Origin: an uncultured Clostridia bacterium
GTDB lineage: Bacteria > Bacillota > Clostridia > Christensenellales > Borkfalkiaceae
Length of the DNA: 64,000 nt
Direction of reading: 5' to 3'
Assembly: GCA_947625555.1 (NCBI GenBank)
Contig: CANQOT010000008.1
Span: forward strand, 1-64,000
The translations under genes were made by a program, and so were the position numbers. The notes under the pieces were generated by a model that worked only from the letters and a program-made list of their open reading frames with translations, ran no database searches and was not told the origin of the DNA. This document shows positions 57,943-64,000 of the stretch, in pieces; the first letter of the stretch is position 1; each line of letters opens with the position of its first letter.

Positions 57943-58179
57943 ATGACGGTTTTCGCGGTATTCCGCTCCCGCGCGCAGACGCTGGATTACATCAATACGG
58001 TCAAATCGATGGGCGTGCCCGCACAGGCCGTCTCGACGCCCAAGGAGGCGGGGGTGGGGTGCGGGATCTCGGCGAGATTCGACGCCCGCTTTCTCGAAAA
58101 GGCGAAGCGCGCCCTAAGTAGCAAACCATATTCCTCGTTTGCGGGATTTTTACGGGACGGGCGCTATCTCGGCGGCTGA
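57943..58179 (+). CDS. DUF3343-like small protein
   Basis: MTVFAVFRSRAQTLDYINTVKSMGVPAQAVSTPKEAGVGCGISARFD; divergent from cysteine desulfurase. Confidence 0.78.
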   Translation: MTVFAVFRSRAQTLDYINTVKSMGVPAQAVSTPKEAGVGCGISARFDARFLEKAKRALSSKPYSSFAGFLRDGRYLGG

Positions 58180-58220
58180 ATTTTCTTGCAATTTCCGCCC
58201 TTATGCGCTATAATGGACAT

Positions 58221-58850
58221 ATGGACACGCGTGCAATTTTAGAGGAACTCAAAGCGCTCTATCCCGACGCAAAGCCCGCCTTGAAGTTCAAAAGCCCGTA
58301 CGAACTGCTCGTCGCCGTCATTCTGTCGGCACAGTGCACCGACGAGCGCGTCAATAAGGTGACGGAAAAACTCTTCGCAAAATACAACACGCCCGAGGCG
58401 ATGATCGCCCTTTCCCAAGAGGAGCTCGAAGGCTACATCTACTCGTGCGGGTTCTACCGTAGCAAGGCGGCGCATATCCTATCGTGTTCGCGGGATATCG
58501 TCGAAAAATTCGGAGTGCAGGTGCCTTCTTCCCTCGATGAGCTCCAAACGCTGGCAGGGGTGGGAAGAAAGACGGCCAACGTCGTCTATTCGGTGGCCTT
58601 CGGCGGGGACGCCATCGCCGTGGATACTCACGTTTTCCGCGTAGCCAACCGTCTGGGCCTCGCCGACGGGAACACGCCCGCGAAGGTCGAACAAGATCTC
58701 ATGCGGGTGATCCCCAAGGAGGAATGGTCGCGGGCGCACCACCTCCTCATCTACCACGGGCGGCGGGTATGCCATTCGCAAAAGCCCGCATGCGACAGAT
58801 GTACGCTTGCCAACCTGTGCAAGTACAGACGTGAACATATCGACGGTTGA
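58221..58850 (+). CDS. nth: Endonuclease III
   Basis: LLVAVILSAQCTDERVNKVT; LAGVGRKTANVV; DTHVFRVANRLG; C-terminal FeS CHSQKPACDRCTLANLC. Confidence 0.96.
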   Translation: MDTRAILEELKALYPDAKPALKFKSPYELLVAVILSAQCTDERVNKVTEKLFAKYNTPEAMIALSQEELEGYIYSCGFYRSKAAHILSCSRDIVEKFGVQVPSSLDELQTLAGVGRKTANVVYSVAFGGDAIAVDTHVFRVANRLGLADGNTPAKVEQDLMRVIPKEEWSRAHHLLIYHGRRVCHSQKPACDRCTLANLCKYRREHIDG

Positions 58851-58881
58851 GCACGGGAAGGTCGCCTTCCCGCCATGTATA

Positions 58882-58925
58882 AAAACCTCCTTTGCGGCCG
58901 AAACTTACCGCAGGAGGTTTTTTTT
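58882..58925 (+). promoter_or_regulatory. Terminator-like hairpin that includes the ribosome-binding site of the next gene
   Basis: AAAACCTCC-TTTGCGG...CCGC-AGGAGGTTTTTTTT directly before ATG 58926. Confidence 0.75.
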
Positions 58926-59123
58926 ATGACCGATCTCACGGCAAAGGATCTGGACGTGCTCGTCCAAGTACTCACGGGAGAAGAGATGGCGTGCAAGAAG
59001 GCGAGGATCTTCGCGAACACCTTGACGGACGCCGCCCTTGCGCAGGAAATGGAGCGCATCGCAATGCAACACGAGGAGCGGTTCAACGCCCTCTTCACAC
59101 TTCTGGAAGGAGGCAGATCATGA
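58926..59123 (+). CDS. Small protein upstream of CotF-like gene
   Basis: MTDLTAKDLDVLVQVLTGEEMACKKARIFANTLTDAALAQEMERIAMQHEERFNALFTLLEGGRS. Confidence 0.75.
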   Translation: MTDLTAKDLDVLVQVLTGEEMACKKARIFANTLTDAALAQEMERIAMQHEERFNALFTLLEGGRS

Positions 59124-59413
59124 AGCAATCCAAAAAAGACATTACGCTTTCCGAAAAAGATGCCCTGCAAGACCTTCTCGACCAGGAGAAGCTGCTCATG
59201 ACCTACTATGCGGGGGCGTACACCGAGGGCAGCTCGCAGGCCTTCCGCAAGGCCATCTTGAAGAACTATACGGCGCACGCCGAGACGCAGTTCGACGTGT
59301 TCGAACAGATGCTCTCCCGCGGCTATTACGAGGTCCAGCCCGCCGCGAAGATGATGATCGACCAGAACATGGAAAAGTTCGAAAAGATCAAAAAGCAGAT
59401 CGCGGCGAATTGA
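59120..59413 (+). CDS. CotF-family spore coat-like protein
   Basis: LSEKDALQDLLDQEKLLMTYYAGAYTEGSSQAFRKAILKNYTAHAETQFDVFEQMLSRGYYEVQPA. Confidence 0.85.
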   Translation: MKQSKKDITLSEKDALQDLLDQEKLLMTYYAGAYTEGSSQAFRKAILKNYTAHAETQFDVFEQMLSRGYYEVQPAAKMMIDQNMEKFEKIKKQIAAN

Positions 59414-59432
59414 GCCGTGCGCGGAGGGAAAG

Positions 59433-59549
59433 ATGGGGAAGAAGAAAAAGAAAGATCTCGAATATGCGCACAATCCGCGCTATTGCATGATCTTGCCCGA
59501 CGCCGCAAAGAAGGACGAAGAGGATATCTCCTCGACGGGACAGTCCTGA
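59433..59549 (+). CDS. Unlisted 38-aa basic small protein
   Basis: RBS ggaggg, ATG, MGKKKKKDLEYAHNPRYCMILPDAAKKDEEDISSTGQS, stop, then terminator; shorter than the supplied ORF cutoff. Confidence 0.65.
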   Translation: MGKKKKKDLEYAHNPRYCMILPDAAKKDEEDISSTGQS

Positions 59550-59555
59550 TCGCTG

Positions 59556-59592
59556 AAAAAAAGAGCCGAGGCCCGTGCCTCGGCTCTTTTTT
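59556..59592 (+). terminator. Strong intrinsic terminator
   Basis: AAAAAAAGAGCCGAGGC-CCGT-GCCTCGGCTCTTTTTT. Confidence 0.9.
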
Positions 59593-59641
59593 GTGCGGTT
59601 TTTGCATGTCGTTTCCCGACATGGTACCCCCGTTTGCCCTG

Positions 59642-60607
59642 TTAAACGGAAGTTTTCGTGTACGGCGTGCCGTCGACGGTAAAGGTGCCGCCCTCCGCGA
59701 TGGAGATCGTTGCGCCCGTGGAATTATCCCCGTGGACGACGGCCTCCGCCGTGAGTTTGGAAGCGCGCACGGTGCCGGCAATGGTCAGCGTGACGTCGGT
59801 CTTGAAAGCGCTCTCGCAGTTCGTGATCTCGAAGGTGCCCGAGGAGATATCGATGGTCCCCGTGCTCTTCGAAGTCGTGCAATCGAAGCCCTGCGAGAAG
59901 GCGTAGAGGATCTTGACCGTTCCCGTGAACGCCTCGAAGTCGATCGCGAGCGCTTCCTCGTTGTCGGTGACGAAATGCGCCGCATGGATGCCGTCGTGAC
60001 CCGCGACGATGTCGACCGTCGTGGCGTCGTAAAATCTCACGGTATCTTCCGCATTCAGCGCATGCCCGGCCGCCGCATTGATATGCAGGGTGCCCTTTCC
60101 GTCCACTTCGAGGTTGTTGTGCGATACCACCGCGTCGCCCACTTCCGAGGTGTTGATGATATGATTTTCGGTCTCCCGTTTGGCCACGATCTCGACGTTC
60201 TTCTTATCCGGGAGGTACTCGATGGCCGTGCCCAAGGTAGAGACGATGCAGGCATTGTCCAAGTGCAGTTTCACGCCCTTATAGGTGGCGAGCCCGTCCT
60301 TGTTGTCGATGATGATGCGCCCTTCGAAGTAGCCGCTCAACGTGTACGAACCCTTCTCGGCGCCGACGGAGATGGTGCACACTTTCCCGTCGTCGGAAAG
60401 GACGTAGTCGGTCCCCCTTTCCGTAACGATGGAGAAGGTACCGTATTTCTTCTTCAACGCTGCGAGATCGGGCTTTTGGTCCTGCGGAGTTTGGCCCGTT
60501 TCGCCCCCCGGTTGGGTGCCGTCGTCCTGCGTGCCGCACCCCGCTCCGAGGCAGCATACGCCCGCCAGCAGGGCCGCGGATAAGATCAATACAAACAACT
60601 TTTTCAT
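59642..60607 (-). CDS. Lipoprotein with Cthe_2159-like carbohydrate-binding beta-helix domain (DUF4353-like)
   Basis: Lipobox LGAGC; ...VEIVAKRETENHIINTSEVGDAVVSHNNLEVDGKGTLHINAAAGHALNAEDTVRFYDATTVDIVAGHDGIHA. Confidence 0.78.
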   Translation of the reverse strand: MKKLFVLILSAALLAGVCCLGAGCGTQDDGTQPGGETGQTPQDQKPDLAALKKKYGTFSIVTERGTDYVLSDDGKVCTISVGAEKGSYTLSGYFEGRIIIDNKDGLATYKGVKLHLDNACIVSTLGTAIEYLPDKKNVEIVAKRETENHIINTSEVGDAVVSHNNLEVDGKGTLHINAAAGHALNAEDTVRFYDATTVDIVAGHDGIHAAHFVTDNEEALAIDFEAFTGTVKILYAFSQGFDCTTSKSTGTIDISSGTFEITNCESAFKTDVTLTIAGTVRASKLTAEAVVHGDNSTGATISIAEGGTFTVDGTPYTKTSV

Positions 60608-60638
60608 ACCCGTTCCTCCATTTTTATGGTTTCCCGTT

Positions 60639-61334
60639 TTATAATTGATCCTTGTCCTCGACAAAAGGAAGGATGCTGATCTCCAAATTTCCGTTCCGCA
60701 CGCGCAGTTCGTCGATGAACTGTTTTTCTTCCTTGGGATCTTTCATGATCATGCGGTAGGTGAGCTTATACATCGACCCCATGCCCGTGGTCTTGACCCC
60801 CGTGAGCTCGCATTGCTTCAAGAAGCGGTCGAAGAGATCGGTGAAGGCGTCGTCATAGTCCAGCGATTCGGGGATGGTGATCTTCAACGTCTTTTCTTTG
60901 GCGAACCGCTTTCCGTTAAAGACGGGGAGGAAGGACAGGGCGAGGTAGATCCCCGCGATCGCGACCGCGAGCAGGAAAGCGTACGCCAAATACCCGAGCC
61001 CGCAGATGAGCCCGATCGCGATTGTCCCGAAGAGGAGCAACATCTCTTCCGCCTTGCCGTTGTTGGAGCGGAAGCGAATGAGCCCCAATGCGACTGCGAT
61101 CGTGACGATGCGCGCCGTCGTGCTCGTGGCGCCCGAGAGCGAGACGCCCATGATGGCGATGACGAGGGAGACGATGAGGGGCATGAGGGAGGTCGTGATG
61201 AAGAACCCCTTGCTCGTCCTCAGCCGCAGCGAGACCGCAAACGAATATGCGATGCCCGCTACCAGTGCGACGGCCGCAACGATCGCGACCGAAGCCGCCG
61301 CGCTCAATTTCGTATCAAAGATAGATCCAAACAT
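60639..61334 (-). CDS. DUF4956-family membrane protein
   Basis: MFGSIFDTKLSAAASVAIVAAVALVAGIAYSFAVSLRLRTSKGFFITTSLMPLIVSLVIAIMG...LGLIRFRSNNGKAEEMLLLFGTIAIGLICGLGY. Confidence 0.85.
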   Translation of the reverse strand: MFGSIFDTKLSAAASVAIVAAVALVAGIAYSFAVSLRLRTSKGFFITTSLMPLIVSLVIAIMGVSLSGATSTTARIVTIAVALGLIRFRSNNGKAEEMLLLFGTIAIGLICGLGYLAYAFLLAVAIAGIYLALSFLPVFNGKRFAKEKTLKITIPESLDYDDAFTDLFDRFLKQCELTGVKTTGMGSMYKLTYRMIMKDPKEEKQFIDELRVRNGNLEISILPFVEDKDQL

Positions 61335-61335
61335 A

Positions 61336-62043
61336 TCAACTTGCTTTCCTTATTTCATTTTGCATCTTGTATGTAAACGCCGTCCCGTATTTGGAGAAAC
61401 TCGTTTTCCTGATCTCTCCTTCATCGAGGACATGGCAGAGCCATAGGGGGATCGCGTCGAGCGTCTTGATTTCGAGGATCGACTCTCCCATTCCGAGGAG
61501 GGGGATCCCGTCGAGCGACTTCGTAAGATCGAGATTGTCGAAGCGATAGCGCGGGTTCCGGTCGATCGTCACCCGCAAGCCGTGCTCGGGAGCCGTAAAG
61601 GCGGTGCGGTCGTAGAGAATGAGGCAGGAGGGCTGCAACACGCCGTAGAAATCGCGGAAGTAGGCGATCTCGCGCGCGATCTGGGAGTCGGCGAGGCCTT
61701 GCTTCGCCTCGATAAAGTTCTTCGCAGCCTCGATCGTCGTCTCGATCCTCCGCTTATACACGATCCCCCGCGCCTTCCGCTTCAATTCCAGAAAGACAGG
61801 AGAAAAGGCCGTAGCGAGACCGTACGACCGTAACCTGATCTTTTCCTTAAATTCGGGTTTTTCGAGGGAGGCGCGCACCAAGCGATGATTGGGCGTATCG
61901 TAATAGAGCGACAAAATGGAAGTCAGGCCGAAGGCATCGGCCTGTACACGATCGGCGATCGCGTTTTCGAAGTATTCCGTTTGCGCCTTGGTAAGAATAT
62001 ACTTATATTCCGTCCGCAGCATCTTATCGACGAACTCACCCAT
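61336..62043 (-). CDS. VTC-domain protein (polyphosphate polymerase-like)
   Basis: RTEYKYILTKAQTEYFENAI; LYYDTPNHRLVRASLEKPEFKEKIRLRSYG; FLELKRKARGIVYKRR. Confidence 0.88.
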   Translation of the reverse strand: MGEFVDKMLRTEYKYILTKAQTEYFENAIADRVQADAFGLTSILSLYYDTPNHRLVRASLEKPEFKEKIRLRSYGLATAFSPVFLELKRKARGIVYKRRIETTIEAAKNFIEAKQGLADSQIAREIAYFRDFYGVLQPSCLILYDRTAFTAPEHGLRVTIDRNPRYRFDNLDLTKSLDGIPLLGMGESILEIKTLDAIPLWLCHVLDEGEIRKTSFSKYGTAFTYKMQNEIRKAS

Positions 62044-62181
62044 TTCCCTTTCCCGTTTGCCGAACAGTTGTCATTGCGAAATAAATCCTTATTATTATAT
62101 CATAAAGTTTTCGTAAAAGCAAGTCATATTTGAAATTAAGGAAAAGAGACGAAAAATTTTCCCCGCCGCATAGGATAGAAC

Positions 62182-62826
62182 ATGCAACACGAGGAGCTTT
62201 TCAGCCGCAATCTATTTGACCTTTCGCATACGCTCGCAAAAAAACTCTTTGACAAATTTCTCTATCCTTGGGAGGTTTTACCACATATTTTTGAGGAAAT
62301 TTCGCTTATTTCGACAAATATCGAAATAGGTTTTCGAGAAATTTCCGAGGGCGTTTTCGTGCATGAAACGGCCGAGATCGCCCCTTCGGCCGCGATCGGT
62401 GCACCCTGTATCATCTGCGCACATGCCCGTGTGCGCCACGGTGCATTTCTCCGCGGCGGCGTGCTCGTGGGGGAGGATTGCGTCGTCGGAAATTCCACCG
62501 AACTCAAAAACTGCATCCTCTTCGACGGGGCGCAAGTCCCGCACTTCAATTATGTCGGCGATTCGATCTTGGGGCATAGGGCTCACCTCGGCGCGGGGGC
62601 GATCGCTTCCAACCTGCGCGGCGACAGGGCGCCCGTCTCCATTTGTTGCGGAAAGGAGCGCATCCAAACGGGCCTCAAAAAATGCGGAGCCTTTTTAGGC
62701 GACCGCGCCGAAGTCGGGTGCAACGCCGTGCTCAATCCCGGGACCGTGGTCGGACCGAACGCCCGCATCTACCCCCTCGTCTCCGCCCGCGGGTCCTATC
62801 CTGCGGGGAGCATCGTAAAGGGATGA
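62182..62826 (+). CDS. Left-handed beta-helix hexapeptide-repeat protein (UDP-GlcNAc pyrophosphorylase-like)
   Basis: LFDLSHTLAKKLF...YPWEVLPHI; GAPCIICAHARVRHGAFLRGGVLVGEDCVVGNSTELKNCILFDGAQVPHFNYVGDSILG. Confidence 0.85.
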   Translation: MQHEELFSRNLFDLSHTLAKKLFDKFLYPWEVLPHIFEEISLISTNIEIGFREISEGVFVHETAEIAPSAAIGAPCIICAHARVRHGAFLRGGVLVGEDCVVGNSTELKNCILFDGAQVPHFNYVGDSILGHRAHLGAGAIASNLRGDRAPVSICCGKERIQTGLKKCGAFLGDRAEVGCNAVLNPGTVVGPNARIYPLVSARGSYPAGSIVKG

Positions 62827-62868
62827 GGGGAAAGGGCCGGAGCCTTTGATAGAAACGATCAAAAATAA

Positions 62869-62895
62869 GCCGCCGACGGCATTGCCGTCGGCGGC
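62869..62895. terminator. GC hairpin between convergent genes
   Basis: GCCGCCGACGGC-ATT-GCCGTCGGCGGC; T-run on the minus-strand side. Confidence 0.75.
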
Positions 62896-62915
62896 GAGCG
62901 TATCATTTTTCCAAG

Positions 62916-64000
62916 TTATACATTGAAGCGGAAGAGGACGACGTCGCCGTCCTTCATCACATAGTCCTTGCCCTCGGAGCGCACCTTGCCCTTTTCGCGG
63001 GCGCCCGTGAGCCCCCCGCAGCCAAGCAGCGTCTCGTAATCGACGACTTCGGCGCGGATGAAGCCCTTTTCGAAGTCGGTATGGATCTTCCCCGCCGCTT
63101 GGGGCGCCTTGGTGCCCTTGACGATGGTCCATGCGCGCGTCTCCTTCTCGCCCGCGGTGAGAAAGGAAATGAGCCCCAAAAGGGAATAGGAGGCCTTGAT
63201 GAGCTTGGAAAGTCCGCTCTCTTTCAGGCCGAATTCTTCGAGGAAGAGGGCCCTGTCCTCCTCGTCCATCTGGGCGAGTTCGTCCTCCGTCTTGGCGCAG
63301 ACGACGATCACCTCCGCGCCGTGCGCTCTTGCATAGTCCTTGACTGCCACAACGAGGGGCAAGAGCTCTTCGGGGGTACCCATGTCGCGCTCCGCGATGT
63401 TCGCGCAGTATATGACGGGCTTTGCGGAGAGCAAGAAGAGGTTGTCGAGAAGGGGCTTTTCGTCCTCGCCGATCGCAAGGGAGGAGGCGGGTTTTTCTTC
63501 TTCGAGGTGCGCTTTGAGTTTTTCGAGGAAGGCGTATTCGGCGGCCGCCGTCTTGTCTTGCCCGCCGCGCGCTGCGTTGCGGATGCGGTCCTGCCGCTTT
63601 TCGACGGCCTCGATATCGGCGAGAATGAGCTCCAAGTTGATGGTCGCAATGTCGCGGACGGGGTCGATGGAATCTTCCACATGGGTGATATTGGGGTCGG
63701 CAAAGCAGCGCACGACGTGCACGATGGCGTCCACTTCGCGGATGTGCGAGAGGAACTTATTCCCGAGCCCCTCGCCGCGGCTCGCGCCCTTCACGAGGCC
63801 CGCGATATCGACAAATTCGACGACGGCGGGCGTCACTTTTTTGCTCTGATAGAGGGCGGCGAGCTTATCCAGCCGCTCATCGGGGACGGCGACGACGCCG
63901 ACGTTGGGTTCGATGGTGCAGAAGGGGTAGTTGGCGGCCTCCGCGCCCGCATGGGTAATTGCGTTGAACAGGGTGGATTTTCCGACATTGGGAAGTCCCA
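62916..64000 (-). CDS. ychF: Redox-regulated GTPase YchF/OLA1, truncated by window edge
   Basis: Frame is open to the window end: GLPNVGKSTLFNAITHAGAEAANYPFCTIEPNVGVVAVPDERLDKL...VEFVDIAGLVKGASRGEGLGNKFL; listed start at 63836 is internal. Confidence 0.95.
   Translation of the reverse strand, partial: GLPNVGKSTLFNAITHAGAEAANYPFCTIEPNVGVVAVPDERLDKLAALYQSKKVTPAVVEFVDIAGLVKGASRGEGLGNKFLSHIREVDAIVHVVRCFADPNITHVEDSIDPVRDIATINLELILADIEAVEKRQDRIRNAARGGQDKTAAAEYAFLEKLKAHLEEEKPASSLAIGEDEKPLLDNLFLLSAKPVIYCANIAERDMGTPEELLPLVVAVKDYARAHGAEVIVVCAKTEDELAQMDEEDRALFLEEFGLKESGLSKLIKASYSLLGLISFLTAGEKETRAWTIVKGTKAPQAAGKIHTDFEKGFIRAEVVDYETLLGCGGLTGAREKGKVRSEGKDYVMKDGDVVLFRFNV

Noticed and set aside
62169-62177. 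CATAGGATA as a SigK -10 before the hexapeptide gene
   Set aside because: Best upstream AC is 18 nt away and the start site would coincide with the ATG; too weak.
1-64000. tRNA, rRNA, prophage, integrase, toxin-antitoxin or restriction-modification genes
   Set aside because: None recognised on either strand; the XRE gene pairs with a lipoprotein, not a toxin.

Overview
This 64 kb window looks like a chromosomal segment from a low-characterised, probably spore-forming Clostridia-type Bacillota. GC-rich genes are packed tightly and separated by AT-rich or repeat-rich gaps. I see no rRNA, tRNA, CRISPR array, prophage or transposase. Main blocks: (1) cell-surface and peptide-scavenging genes at 1-23.3 kb: BspA/LRR lipoproteins, a 2524-aa cell-wall subtilase with an LRR tail, and a complete OppABCDF-like importer with unusual ATPases; (2) a conserved housekeeping run plsX-rnc-smc-ftsY // ylxM-ffh-rpsP-khpA, interrupted by an XRE regulator/DUF6273-lipoprotein cassette; (3) pgi, a SpoVB-like flippase, a LysM protein, a coat-like protein, cysK, rqcH, tig-clpP-clpX; (4) a lone ABC ATPase with broken signature and H-loop motifs, and a His-rich metal permease; (5) a four-gene SigB-type partner-switching operon; (6) an S41 protease, cysteine desulfurase/DUF3343, nth, CotF-like genes, a Cthe_2159-like/DUF4956/VTC cluster, a hexapeptide protein and ychF. 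The most unusual signals outside annotated genes are a dispersed repeat placed just after stop codons whose stems differ between copies but stay complementary, an over-represented CGGACATGGTA word confined to the second half of the window, a ~30-nt palindromic repeat shared by a gap and a coding sequence, and a hairpin that buries the ribosome-binding site of a coat-type gene. All functional names come from motif recognition by eye; no database search was run.
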